Assembly (NCBI GenBank): GCA_024742395.1
Contig: JANSYO010000047.1
Span: 1 to 32,042, forward strand
Source of the DNA: Cytophagales bacterium
Lineage (GTDB): Bacteria; Bacteroidota; Bacteroidia; Cytophagales; Spirosomataceae
DNA length: 32,042 nucleotides
Direction: 5' to 3'
Shown here: in pieces, positions 7,298-16,340 of the stretch
Numbering within the stretch: position 1 is the first letter of the stretch
Layout: every line of letters starts with the position of its first letter
Notes under the pieces: model-generated
Databases searched by the model: none
Told to the model about the DNA's origin: nothing
What the model saw: the letters and a program-made list of their open reading frames with translations, nothing else
Position numbers and translations under genes: made by a program

Positions 7298-9562
7298 ATG
7301 GCATCAAGTACCATATTTAAAGGCTTTTCTACACCGGTTGAAAACAAATCCTTACTCCTTTTGAGTAAACGAGTAGGCACCGATGAATTTAAAGAAACTG
7401 TTGAAGAGGTTCGCAGACTCAAAGAGTTAGGCCAGATTGAAGAGGCTCAAAAGCTAAAGCAATCCTTACTTGCCTTTACTCCTTCCGCTACATTTAAAGG
7501 CAGACGGATATTGACTGAAATCGACCATTACAGCGGTTTTGTTCATCTTGACTTTGACAAAATCCCTGAGAGTCAGTTATCTATTGCCTTAGATAAAATT
7601 ACTCAGGACCCACATACATTTTGGTGCTTCCGCAGCCCGGGAGGCGATGGCCTTAAAGTTTTTGTTCAGGTAGATTCTGGTCAGGAACATCATGACATCG
7701 CCTATCTACAAGTGCAGGAATACTATGAAAAACTAACTGGTCTATCTGCAGACGAAAAATGCAAAGACATTACCCGCCTATGCTTCTTCAGCTATGACCC
7801 GGATATGTACCGAAACATCAGCAATCAAAAATTTGAGGTAAAAAGACCTTTGCAAATAATTGAAACGGTTGAAAAAAGTACACCTCCACCAGTTACAACC
7901 ACCGAAAAGCCTTCTCACATACTGGAAGAGCTCTTTCAAAGTCAAGTCAATTTCACAAACCAAAAATCATCATATACTCATGGATCTCGTAATAATTTTA
8001 TTTATCTGTTGGCTTCAAATTGTAACCGGGTGGGAATCCCCCTTGAAGTCTGCCTGGACTTATCTAAAAACCAGTTTGACCTCCCGCATAAGGAAATGGA
8101 GGCATCTGTAAGGAGTGCTTATAATCACCATTCCGCTGAGTTTGGCAACTTTGCAAAGCTTGCAAACAAGCAAATTGATAACACTTCTCCCCTACCAGAT
8201 GAGCATGAAGACTATCTAAAATCAACGCCAACGTTACCCGATGACATTTTTGACAAATTGCCGGATATTCTAAGGGTGGGCTCAGAAGTATTCCAGGATA
8301 AAAGACAAAGGGATGTTTTCTTAACCTCCACCCTTTCTATTCTCAGTGGCTGCTTGCCTGGTATTTATGGTTATTATTCCGGAGAAAAGGTCTTTCCCCA
8401 CCTCTACACTTTTGTTATCGCCCCTGCCGCCAGCGGTAAAGGTGTGCTAAAGAACGCCAAAAGACTTGGCGATAAATACCATGAGAGGGTATTATCCGAA
8501 AGTACCAAAGCTCAAACCTTATTTGAAGACGAGCTTACCATGTATAAAGAGGCTTTGAGAAATAGAAAGAAAGGCGAAGCACCACCCACTAAACCCGACG
8601 AACCAAAGTTTAGATTGGTCTTTATACCTGCCGATAGTAGCTCTTCCAGAATGATAGACCACCTTCAAAAAAACGGAGGCGAAGGCATCATCTGTGAAAC
8701 AGAAGCAGATACTATGAGCGGCACCAAAAAGCAAGATTGGGGCGATTACTCACCAGTAATTCGGGCGGGATTCCACCATGAAAAAATAACACTCTCCAGA
8801 AAAACCAATAACGAATACATTGAGATCAAAGAACCTCGTTTAGCCATTTGTCTTTCTGGTACACCGGCCCAGGTCCCACGTCTAATTTCTTCAGCAGAAG
8901 ACGGGCTTTTCAGCAGGTTTTTATTCTATGCCTTTAAAAATGAATTGAACTGGCTTGACCCCTCCCCTTTTAGCAGAAAAGTTATTCTTACAGACCACTT
9001 CGAAGGCTTGTCTGAGAAAGTATTGCAAATGGTGGACTTTCTTTCAGTTCAAGATACTGAAATAGAAATGAGCCAAGACCAATGGCAAGCACTAAACTCA
9101 TCATTCGCAAGGCATTTATATCAAGTTGGACTATATACTGGGGAAGAAGCCGCATCCATTGTTTTCAGATTAGGTTTAATCGCTTTTAGAATAGTTATGA
9201 TTTTAACGGCCCTCCGCAAATTCGAAAACGGTGAGTTTTCAAAAAATCAAATCTGCACTGATGAAGACTTTCAAATAGCTCTTGATATCTGCAAGGTATA
9301 TCTACAACATAGCCTTTTAATGTTTAGTAATTTACCCGGTAGTAATCAGGAAACCTCATTCAAACCCGGTGATAGCAAACGAAAATTCTTTGAAGCCTTA
9401 CCACAAACCTTTACACGTCAAGAGGCTCAAACGTTAGGTAAAACCTTCTCATTGGGAGTACGCACGATTGATCAGATTTTAAGAAATGCCTTGGGTAGGG
9501 ATTTGAGAAAAGTAAAGTCTGGGGTTTATGAGAAAATAACTTCCAATAATTCCTATTCGTAG
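7298..9562 (+). CDS. VirE-N (BT4734-like) plus DUF3987 primase/helicase-like protein
   Basis: A 754-aa two-part protein typical of Bacteroidota integrative elements. Residues about 30-160 match the VirE N-terminal/BT4734-like domain (HYSGFVHLDFDKI..., FWCFRSPGGDGLKVFVQV), which has a primase-like look. From about residue 310 it is DUF3987, an ATPase region with a P-loop-like FVIAPAASGKGVLK near 377. The DSSSSRMIDHL and ICETEADT segments come next, and then a SGTPAQVPRLI stretch. It probably acts in replication or copying of the excised element. With the recombinase and two HTH proteins it forms the element's core; no relaxase or coupling protein is present. The function is inferred from family context. 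Confidence 0.88.
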   Translation: MASSTIFKGFSTPVENKSLLLLSKRVGTDEFKETVEEVRRLKELGQIEEAQKLKQSLLAFTPSATFKGRRILTEIDHYSGFVHLDFDKIPESQLSIALDKITQDPHTFWCFRSPGGDGLKVFVQVDSGQEHHDIAYLQVQEYYEKLTGLSADEKCKDITRLCFFSYDPDMYRNISNQKFEVKRPLQIIETVEKSTPPPVTTTEKPSHILEELFQSQVNFTNQKSSYTHGSRNNFIYLLASNCNRVGIPLEVCLDLSKNQFDLPHKEMEASVRSAYNHHSAEFGNFAKLANKQIDNTSPLPDEHEDYLKSTPTLPDDIFDKLPDILRVGSEVFQDKRQRDVFLTSTLSILSGCLPGIYGYYSGEKVFPHLYTFVIAPAASGKGVLKNAKRLGDKYHERVLSESTKAQTLFEDELTMYKEALRNRKKGEAPPTKPDEPKFRLVFIPADSSSSRMIDHLQKNGGEGIICETEADTMSGTKKQDWGDYSPVIRAGFHHEKITLSRKTNNEYIEIKEPRLAICLSGTPAQVPRLISSAEDGLFSRFLFYAFKNELNWLDPSPFSRKVILTDHFEGLSEKVLQMVDFLSVQDTEIEMSQDQWQALNSSFARHLYQVGLYTGEEAASIVFRLGLIAFRIVMILTALRKFENGEFSKNQICTDEDFQIALDICKVYLQHSLLMFSNLPGSNQETSFKPGDSKRKFFEALPQTFTRQEAQTLGKTFSLGVRTIDQILRNALGRDLRKVKSGVYEKITSNNSYS

Positions 9563-9605
9563 ATGAACTATATCTATTAATTAACGCCCTCTTTCTTTTT
9601 TCATT

Positions 9606-9613
9606 TATCTTTG
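9606..9613 (+). promoter_or_regulatory. candidate -7 promoter box of the type III R-M operon
   Basis: TATCTTTG fits the TAnnTTTG consensus 29 bp upstream of the mod start, in the 80-bp gap after the DUF3987 gene. No convincing -33 TTG is visible. Confidence 0.4.
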
Positions 9614-9642
9614 AAAAACTCAGCTCAATATACCAAAGCTAT

Positions 9643-11277
9643 ATGCCCACCCTAAACTGGATAGGAAAAGAAAAAGTAGTCAATCATCACCGCGATGTCC
9701 CCTTTAAAGTTCTAGAACATCAATATGGCTTTACGGCTGGTAAGGGAGAATCACCAGATTCTACTGACAGCGGGAACATGATTATTCATGGCGATAACCT
9801 GGAAGCCCTGAAAGCTCTTCTTCCTAAATATGAGGGCAAAGTTAATTGCATTTACATAGACCCTCCATACAATACGGGCAATGAAGGTTGGGTGTACAAC
9901 GATAATGTCAACGACCCAAAGATTCTTAAATGGCTGGGCGATGTAGTTGGAAAAGAAGGCGAAGACTTATCTCGACATGATAAGTGGCTCTGCATGATGT
10001 ACCCGAGAATCAAACTTCTCCATCAATTATTGGCAAAAGATGGTGCTATCTTTATTTCCATTGATGATAATGAGCAAGGCCATTTAAGACTATTATGTGA
10101 CGAGATTTTTGGAGGAGGAAACTTTCTTGGTAATATATGTTGGCAAAAAAAACAATCTCCCCAAAATGATGCCATTAATTTTTCAGATATGCATGATTTT
10201 GTTTTAGTCTATGCCAAAAGAACAAAGCAAAATCGAGTGGATTTAAATGGGTTCAATAGAAATCTAATACCAAAATCTGAAAAACAACTTTCACGTTATA
10301 AAAATCCAGATAATGACCCAAGAGGGCCCTGGGTCTCAAATGATTGTACAAGTAATAAAACGAGAAATGAAAGGCCAAACCTTTATTATCCCATCACAAA
10401 CCCAAATTCAAATATCGAGATATTCCCTCCTGAGACTACCGTGTGGAGGTATGACATGATAACTTTTAATAAGTTGCTAAAGGAAGATCGCATTTATTTC
10501 GGCAAAGACGGAAAATCATTTCCTAGGTTAAAATTATTTCTCTCTGATGTAGCCGATGGAGTTGTTCCGACAACACTTTGGCTAAGAGATTTCGCCGGTG
10601 ACAATCAACTTGGCAGAAGGGTATTTAGGAATATTTTCAAAGACATTGAAAGTGATTTTTCCACTCCGAAACCCCCACTTTTAATTTCTAGAATATTACA
10701 AATTGCCTCAACAAAAAATTCAATAATTCTAGACTCTTTCGCTGGTTCTGGAACAACTGCACAAGCAGTACTGGAGCTTAATAAAGAAGACAGTGGTAAT
10801 CGCAAATTCATCCTCATTGAAATGGAAAACTATGCTGACCACATCACAGCAGAGCGTGTCAAAAGAGTGATAAATGGATATGGCGAGGGCAATAAAGCAG
10901 TAGAAGGTACTGGCGGTGCTTTTGATTACTATCAACTTGGCTTGCCTCTTTTCATTGGAGAAAATAAGGAGTTCCTGAATGAGAACGTCGGAGTAGACAA
11001 AATCAAAGAGTATATCTGGTACAGTGAGACCCGGTCATCTTTTGATACTAGAACCAATGGACATGAATTTCATTTGGGTGATAAAAATCAAACTGCCTAC
11101 TATTTCTATTATGAAGTAGATAAAATCACCACTCTTGATCTTGATTTCTTATCCGGCATCACATCAAAGGCAGAACAATACATCATCTATGCTGATAACT
11201 GTCTGATCAATAAAGACTTTCTAGCCTCTCACAATATTGTTTTCAAAAAAATCCCTCGTGACATTAGCCGCTTCTAA
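9643..11277 (+). CDS. mod: type III restriction-modification methyltransferase (Mod)
   Basis: A 544-aa beta-class DNA adenine N6-methyltransferase and the specificity subunit of a type III R-M system. The motif order is diagnostic: catalytic DPPYNTG at about 73-79 first, then the variable target-recognition region (about 150-330), then the SAM-binding FAGSGTT motif at about 366-372. An upstream MIIHGDNLEAL motif is also typical of type III Mod. At 544 aa it is shorter than EcoP15I Mod (about 644 aa) but has all motifs. It lies 2 bp before res and should methylate one strand of an asymmetric site to protect host DNA and guide Res. I see no simple-sequence repeat, so phase variation is not suggested. 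Confidence 0.95.
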   Translation: MPTLNWIGKEKVVNHHRDVPFKVLEHQYGFTAGKGESPDSTDSGNMIIHGDNLEALKALLPKYEGKVNCIYIDPPYNTGNEGWVYNDNVNDPKILKWLGDVVGKEGEDLSRHDKWLCMMYPRIKLLHQLLAKDGAIFISIDDNEQGHLRLLCDEIFGGGNFLGNICWQKKQSPQNDAINFSDMHDFVLVYAKRTKQNRVDLNGFNRNLIPKSEKQLSRYKNPDNDPRGPWVSNDCTSNKTRNERPNLYYPITNPNSNIEIFPPETTVWRYDMITFNKLLKEDRIYFGKDGKSFPRLKLFLSDVADGVVPTTLWLRDFAGDNQLGRRVFRNIFKDIESDFSTPKPPLLISRILQIASTKNSIILDSFAGSGTTAQAVLELNKEDSGNRKFILIEMENYADHITAERVKRVINGYGEGNKAVEGTGGAFDYYQLGLPLFIGENKEFLNENVGVDKIKEYIWYSETRSSFDTRTNGHEFHLGDKNQTAYYFYYEVDKITTLDLDFLSGITSKAEQYIIYADNCLINKDFLASHNIVFKKIPRDISRF

Positions 11278-11279
11278 CC

Positions 11280-13910
11280 ATGGAATTAAAAAGTTACCAA
11301 CGCCTTGTCATTGAAAATCTGGAGAGTTTTCTGGACTACATTCAGAAAACAGACAGAATTGATAAAGCCTTTAATCAATTTTGGGAAGATAAGTGGGGCC
11401 CTTATGAGCCGTTGACCAAAAAAGGGATGGCTCCTTACAAAAACAATATTCCCAACGTACCCCATGTCTGTATTAAAGTACCCACTGCTGGTGGTAAGAC
11501 TTTTATAGCGTGTAATGCTCTTCAATCTATATTTTCTGCCTATGATGAGAAGTTGCCCAAAGCGGTAGTTTGGCTGGTACCCTGGAGTAATCTGCTAGAT
11601 CAAACCATTTCAAACCTTAGCAATCCAGACCACCCCTACCGGCAAAAGCTAAATAGCCTTTTTAATCACCGGGTAGAAATCTATTCTAAAACCGAACTCC
11701 AGCAGGGTTCTAATTTCAACCCTACTGTTGTCAATGATCAGCTGTCTATTTTCGTCATGTCTTTTGCAAGCTTGCGAGCCAGAAAAAAAGAAGACCGCAA
11801 AGCCTACCAGGAAAATGGTCAACTGGCCGCCTTTGCAGATCAATATACTGACCGGACTCAATTATTAGATGATATTGATGATACGGCTTTAATTAATGTC
11901 ATAAGAAGCTTGCAGCCCGTAGTCATAGTAGATGAAAGCCACAATGCTGAGAGTGATCTTAGTATTGATATGCTGAATAACCTCAACCCCTCTTTCATTC
12001 TTGACTTAACCGCTACACCAAAGAATAACAGTAACATCATCAGTTACGTACCGGCCATAGAGCTAAAAAAAGAGCACATGGTTAAATTACCCGTCATCGT
12101 GTATAATCATCATGATAAAACAGAGGTAATTACCAGTGCCTTGCACCTACAAAAGAAACTTGAAAATCTGGCTATTCAGCAGGAAAAAGCAGGAGGTAAA
12201 TACATCAGGCCCATTGTCTTGTTTCAGGCTCAGCCCAGAACCAATGAAGACAATACCACTTTTGATAAACTGAAACAGCAACTTCTGAAGGTAGGGATTC
12301 CAGAGGAGCAGATAAAAATAAAAACAGCAGAAAAAGATGAGCTGAAGGGGATTGACCTAAACTCCAAAGATTGTCAAGTAAGGTTTATTATCACCATCAA
12401 TGCACTAAAAGAAGGTTGGGATTGCCCCTTTGCCTATATCCTGGCTTCATTGGCAGATAAATCCTCTGCGGTGGATGTGGAGCAGATTTTAGGTCGTGTA
12501 TTACGTCAGCCTTATGTTTCTAAACATGCCACGCCGCTACTGAATGTTTCTTATGTACTGACGGCCTCGGCAAAATTCAACGAGACCTTAGAGAAAATTG
12601 TAAACGGCCTTCAAAATGCAGGTTTCAGTGAGCGTGATTACCGTCAATCGGACAAAATGCCAGAGGAGGTTAAGAAGGAGGCCATACAGCAAACCATGGA
12701 ACAGTTTCTCTTCCCCGAGCAAACTGAACAGGAGGATGAAATAGAAATAGAGCGTATCATTTTACCTGAAGAAAATGATTCAGCAGAAGATTCTGAATCC
12801 ACCATCGATCAGATTATATCCATGGCAGAAACCGAAAATGAGGCAATGGAATCAGAAATCCAAAGGTCTCTGAAATCAAATCCTGAAACTACACTATTAT
12901 CCGAAATGGCAGAAAAGGCGAATTATTACAGAATGCTTGATTCTAAAAAAGAACAGGCTCAAAATATCAGGCTACATCAATTCATGATTAAGGCCAACCT
13001 CAACACCATTTTTGGGATTGAAGAACTTCCTCTAAATCAGGAATCACTACTCACCAATTTCCAGCTCTCAAATGAGGATATCAAAATAGATTTTGACCAG
13101 ATTAGCTCAGACCTGTATAAAGTGGATTTGGAAGAAGGCAACCAAAATCAATACACTCCAAAATTCAGAAAGATAGAAGACCCCAACTTCAAAGATCCGA
13201 TGATTGATATGATATTGGCATCGCCAAAATCTAATCAGATCAAGACGGTTTCAGCTCAGCTTATGCATCTCATTGGCAATATGTATCCTATTCCTGATCA
13301 GGAAATCAGAAAATACATTACCCGCATAATAGAGAGTCTCAATGCAGAACAAATCCATGATGTATTAATAAGAAAGCTTTCATATACAGAAAAGATTAAG
13401 GCCAAAATAAAGAGTCATGCTGATACTTATGCAGAACAACGTTTTAACGATCTGCTTAAAACAAATCAAATTTATCATCTGCCTGTTTGGCGATTCCCCG
13501 AGGTCATAATCCCAGGTCGCTTTGGCCCATCCATCGCAAATTCTTTATACGAAAAAGAAGCTGCTATGGACTCTAATTTTGAAACCTCAGTCATTATGGA
13601 TATTGCTTCTTTGCCAAACATTTCCTTTTGGCATCGTAATCTTGGCAGAGGAAAAGGATTTGCCATAAATGGCTATAAATCAAATCACTATCCCGATTTT
13701 ATAGTAGTCACTAATTCTGGCAATATAATCCTACTTGAAACTAAAGGAGATGATAGAGATAATCCGGATAGTGCCGCTAAAAGACGCCTGGGTGAAAAAT
13801 GGGCAAACATTGGAGGAGCAGACTATCACTACTTTATGGTATATGATACCATTTCACCAGAAGGTGCTTATAATAGAAATAAAGCCAAAGAATTGATTTC
13901 AAAGTTATAA
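11280..13910 (+). CDS. res: type III restriction endonuclease subunit (Res)
   Basis: An 876-aa SF2 helicase-like translocase fused to a nuclease. Walker A is seen as VPTAGGKTF (about 67-75) and motif II as VDESH (about 218-221). Motif III-like DLTATPK follows, and motifs V-VI lie around INALKEGWDCPFAYILASL and VEQILGRVLRQP. The C-terminal PD-(D/E)xK nuclease is visible as YPDF (about 804-807) followed by LLETKGDD (about 818-825). With Mod it cleaves DNA carrying unmethylated sites in head-to-head orientation. It begins 2 bp after mod, so the two are one operon. The middle region (about 480-520) is unusually acidic (EQEDEIEIE), likely a linker. It appears intact. Confidence 0.95.
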   Translation: MELKSYQRLVIENLESFLDYIQKTDRIDKAFNQFWEDKWGPYEPLTKKGMAPYKNNIPNVPHVCIKVPTAGGKTFIACNALQSIFSAYDEKLPKAVVWLVPWSNLLDQTISNLSNPDHPYRQKLNSLFNHRVEIYSKTELQQGSNFNPTVVNDQLSIFVMSFASLRARKKEDRKAYQENGQLAAFADQYTDRTQLLDDIDDTALINVIRSLQPVVIVDESHNAESDLSIDMLNNLNPSFILDLTATPKNNSNIISYVPAIELKKEHMVKLPVIVYNHHDKTEVITSALHLQKKLENLAIQQEKAGGKYIRPIVLFQAQPRTNEDNTTFDKLKQQLLKVGIPEEQIKIKTAEKDELKGIDLNSKDCQVRFIITINALKEGWDCPFAYILASLADKSSAVDVEQILGRVLRQPYVSKHATPLLNVSYVLTASAKFNETLEKIVNGLQNAGFSERDYRQSDKMPEEVKKEAIQQTMEQFLFPEQTEQEDEIEIERIILPEENDSAEDSESTIDQIISMAETENEAMESEIQRSLKSNPETTLLSEMAEKANYYRMLDSKKEQAQNIRLHQFMIKANLNTIFGIEELPLNQESLLTNFQLSNEDIKIDFDQISSDLYKVDLEEGNQNQYTPKFRKIEDPNFKDPMIDMILASPKSNQIKTVSAQLMHLIGNMYPIPDQEIRKYITRIIESLNAEQIHDVLIRKLSYTEKIKAKIKSHADTYAEQRFNDLLKTNQIYHLPVWRFPEVIIPGRFGPSIANSLYEKEAAMDSNFETSVIMDIASLPNISFWHRNLGRGKGFAINGYKSNHYPDFIVVTNSGNIILLETKGDDRDNPDSAAKRRLGEKWANIGGADYHYFMVYDTISPEGAYNRNKAKELISKL

Positions 13911-13915
13911 ATTTC

Positions 13916-13942
13916 ACTTATAAGTAAAATAATATACTTTTG
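13916..13942 (+). promoter_or_regulatory. candidate promoter/operator of the TAC triad (palindrome ACTTATAAGT plus TACTTTTG)
   Basis: A 10-bp palindrome ACTTATAAGT (13916-13925) lies 9 bp before TACTTTTG (13935-13942), a TAnnTTTG -7 box, 17 bp before the toxin gene. Toxin-antitoxin operons are usually autoregulated by antitoxin binding to such a palindrome. Binding is inferred. Confidence 0.45.
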
Positions 13943-13959
13943 CACAACCAAAACAGAAT

Positions 13960-14457
13960 ATGAAATGGAAACTAGTCATGCTGAAAGAGTACAGTGGAAA
14001 CCACGCCTCTGTATATTCTGTTATACTAAATGAAGAGAATGGCACGTTATATGAGAACTTTATTGAGGAGAACCTAACTTCATTTAAAAGTGAAATTATA
14101 GATATTCATAAGAGACTCGTATCAATAGGGACTAAAGTAGGTGCAAGAGAAGGTTTCTTTAAACTTAAAGAGGGAAAGCCAGGCGATGGGGTTTGTGCTC
14201 TGTATGACATTCCAGGTAGTAAATTAAGATTGTACTGCATAAGAATTGGAAAGGATATTGTAATTCTTGGGGGTGGTGGACCAAAACCCAAGAATATCCA
14301 AGCTTTCCAGGAAGATGAAAAACTAACAAAAGAGAATGCCATAATCAGAAAAGTATCAGCCGAAATCACCGAGTTAATAAAACAAAAAGACATCAGATAT
14401 AGTACAGACGGCCTGGAACTGGAGGGCCAATTGGAATTTGATGACGAAGAACAATAG
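13960..14457 (+). CDS. HigB/RelE-like toxin of a toxin-antitoxin-chaperone (TAC) system
   Basis: A 165-aa protein with the late RelE/ParE-superfamily pattern: a core that goes from FFKLKEG through LYDIPGSKLRLYCIRIGKDIVILGGG to PKPKNIQAF. This matches the beta-strand layout of HigB/RelE mRNA interferases or gyrase-targeting ParE toxins (the short 'KLRLYcIrigkdIvilggg' pattern). It is longer than typical HigB (about 90-120 aa), with an N-terminal extension of about 60 residues and an acidic C-terminal tail (ELEGQLEFDDEEQ). It precedes a HTH antitoxin by 5 bp and a SecB-like chaperone after that. That gene order is the one seen in the HigB1-HigA1-SecB system of Mycobacterium tuberculosis (Rv1955-Rv1957). 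The exact target (ribosome-bound mRNA or other) is not shown. Confidence 0.72.
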   Translation: MKWKLVMLKEYSGNHASVYSVILNEENGTLYENFIEENLTSFKSEIIDIHKRLVSIGTKVGAREGFFKLKEGKPGDGVCALYDIPGSKLRLYCIRIGKDIVILGGGGPKPKNIQAFQEDEKLTKENAIIRKVSAEITELIKQKDIRYSTDGLELEGQLEFDDEEQ

Positions 14458-14462
14458 ACAAC

Positions 14463-14888
14463 ATGAAAAAATATAAAAGCAGGCTTTTAGAAGAACTCTC
14501 AGCGGAGATTCATCCCCTGGAGCAGAAAAAGACAGATGCAAAAATGATACTGTCAGCCAAAATTGAAGATGCCATGAAGGCTAAAGGCTGGAACAGAAGT
14601 CAACTTATGAACGCCACAGGTCAGAAAAATCTTTCAATGATTACAAAGTGGCTTTCTGGCACTCATAATTTTACAACCGACACCCTTGTGACTATTGGTC
14701 ATGCTTTAGGAATAAACCTATTGAATATTCAGTCAGAACCTTCAAAACCTAAGCATTACATAGGTTTGGCTTCAGGTGAGATGTCTCAAAAAGGGATTCA
14801 GAGATCCGCAATTACAAATGGGTGGATCAACATTTCGAAAGAATCAAACACAATTTTAAGTGAGGCTTCAATATTAGCTCAAGCATAA
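14463..14888 (+). CDS. HigA-like XRE-family antitoxin of the TAC system
   Basis: A 141-aa antitoxin with a central HTH (about 32-75: AKIEDAMKAKGWNRSQLMNA then LSMITKWLSGTHNFTTDTLVTIGHALG) of the XRE/HigA type. A C-terminal extension (about 90-141) is much longer than a plain HTH antitoxin needs. In chaperone-dependent TAC systems such extensions carry the chaperone-addiction (ChAD) region bound by the SecB-like partner. Here it is SerLysThr-rich with hydrophobic patches (HYIGLASGEM, GWINISK), consistent with an aggregation-prone chaperone target, but this is inferred. It follows the toxin gene (5-bp gap) and overlaps the SecB-like gene by 1 nt, so the order is toxin-antitoxin-chaperone. Confidence 0.78.
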   Translation: MKKYKSRLLEELSAEIHPLEQKKTDAKMILSAKIEDAMKAKGWNRSQLMNATGQKNLSMITKWLSGTHNFTTDTLVTIGHALGINLLNIQSEPSKPKHYIGLASGEMSQKGIQRSAITNGWINISKESNTILSEASILAQA

Positions 14889-15313
14889 TGACGGATCAAA
14901 TTAACTTTCAAATCAGAGCCATTGAAACACTGGAGTTTTCTTTTAATCAGTTTAATGGTGAAGTACCTGAAGAAGTTCAAGTAGGATACAACTACGAACT
15001 AGAGCATAACATCAATGTTGAGCAAAAAGTAACAGCAGTTGTTTGTACTTTGAAAATTTTCGATCTCGAAAGTGAGAGTACCTATGGCCATTTAAAGGTG
15101 GCTTGTGTTTATGAAATAGAAAATTTAGAGAAATTTCTTTCAGCCGATAAAATTAAGGTATTGTTCCCAGAAGGTTTCAATGTTACTCTAAACTCAATTA
15201 CCCTTTCTACGGTCAGAGGCATTGCTTACGTTAGGTTTCAAGGTACTTATTTGCAAAATGCAATATTGCCAATAATCGACCCAAAAAGTTTTGTTTTAGG
15301 CGATCCGCAATAA
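14888..15313 (+). CDS. SecB-like TAC chaperone
   Basis: A 141-aa SecB-related protein. It has the SecB-like pattern of beta strands (IRAIETLEFSFN; VTAVVCTLKIFD; YGHLKVACVYEIENL). These are followed by an LNSITLSTVRGIAYVRFQGTYLQ stretch and a closing PIIDPKSF that resembles the SecB helix entry and its PI(N/D)... region. The start overlaps the antitoxin stop by 1 nt (TAATG), so the three proteins are co-translated. In TAC systems the chaperone binds and folds the antitoxin, which otherwise is degraded and frees the toxin; phage interference with this step triggers defence. Solitary SecB exporters are not encoded in such a gene order, so a dedicated TAC chaperone is most likely. Confidence 0.75.
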   Translation: MTDQINFQIRAIETLEFSFNQFNGEVPEEVQVGYNYELEHNINVEQKVTAVVCTLKIFDLESESTYGHLKVACVYEIENLEKFLSADKIKVLFPEGFNVTLNSITLSTVRGIAYVRFQGTYLQNAILPIIDPKSFVLGDPQ

Positions 15314-15346
15314 TTTATAACTTTTTGTTTTCAAAAAGCCCTATTC

Positions 15347-16330
15347 ATGGAAACCCTTCTACTAAATAACAAAACATACAGCTACCACGAATACTCCTTA
15401 GAAAAAGACTTCGAAAAGGTAATCGTAGAAAACGCCTCACATGTTTTCGGCGAGAAAACCATCTACATTGACATCAAAAAAAGAATTGGGGATAGCATTC
15501 TAACCATTCCAGATGGCTATTTAATTGACTTTACATTTCCGGAAGATCCGCGGCTATACATCATAGAAAATGAGATTTCCAGCCATGACCCATACAAACA
15601 TATAGGTAGCCAACTATTGAAGTTTGCGATTTCCTATAAAGCCAGTGGTCGTAAAATCAAATCCTTTTTACTCGAGCATCTAATAGAAAACCCTTCTTCC
15701 CTTAAAAAGGCAGAGAGTGGTCTTTTAGAAGCAGGTTACAGGAATATTGATGCGTTCCTTGAGAATATCATATTTGAAAAACCAGTGGCAGCCATCGTAG
15801 TTATTGACAAAGCTACCGACGAATTAGAAAATGTGCTGAGTCAATTGTCTATGCAGACGGCCATTATAGAGTTCCAATCCTTTTTATTCGGCTCAGAACT
15901 CATTCACAAATTCACGCCTTTTAATGCTGAAATAAATGAGGTCGTGGACAGAACCACCAGAGTCACTTCATTTTCACTCAGCCCTAAAGACTTGGATACT
16001 GTAATAGTACCTGCTAAAGAAGAAGGTTTTGAAAGGGTGTTTATAGGTGAAAACCGTTGGCATGAAATCCGTATTGGCCCGGCCATGCTGGAACGCATTA
16101 AATACATAGCCGCCTATCAGGTAGCCCCTGTCTCTGCTATTACACATATTGCAGAAGTAGCTTCTATTGAAAGATGGAAAGACACCAATAAATACGTCCT
16201 CAACTTTAAAGAACCTGCCAAAGAAATAGGCCCAATAGAACTAGATGGTAAAGGTCTTGCACCTCAGGCACCACGATATACTTCTTATGAACGCCTTATA
16301 AAAGCAACGAAACTTTCACAAATCTTTTAA
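15347..16330 (+). CDS. RecB-like PD-(D/E)xK nuclease, probable effector of the adjacent Argonaute (AgaN-like)
   Basis: A 327-aa protein with a restriction-nuclease-like core near the N-terminus: TIPDGYLIDF (Asp56, Asp61), LYIIENEIS (Glu74 and Glu76) and HIGSQLLKF (Gln89). This resembles the D...ExE/K...Q layout of RecB-family PD-(D/E)xK nucleases, with E-x-E in place of the more common D/E-x-K. The C-terminal half (about 150-327) is not recognised. It ends 10 bp before the Argonaute gene. Catalytically inactive long-B prokaryotic Argonautes are known to work with an adjacent nuclease effector (AgaN) that degrades DNA after target detection. That role fits here, but is inferred from the pair and the motif. 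Confidence 0.72.
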   Translation: METLLLNNKTYSYHEYSLEKDFEKVIVENASHVFGEKTIYIDIKKRIGDSILTIPDGYLIDFTFPEDPRLYIIENEISSHDPYKHIGSQLLKFAISYKASGRKIKSFLLEHLIENPSSLKKAESGLLEAGYRNIDAFLENIIFEKPVAAIVVIDKATDELENVLSQLSMQTAIIEFQSFLFGSELIHKFTPFNAEINEVVDRTTRVTSFSLSPKDLDTVIVPAKEEGFERVFIGENRWHEIRIGPAMLERIKYIAAYQVAPVSAITHIAEVASIERWKDTNKYVLNFKEPAKEIGPIELDGKGLAPQAPRYTSYERLIKATKLSQIF

Positions 16331-16340
16331 TTCCATCAAT

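Noticed and set aside
9643-11277. Phase-variable type III mod (phasevarion)
   Set aside because: No tandem simple-sequence repeat is present in or just before mod, so there is no sequence sign of slippage switching.
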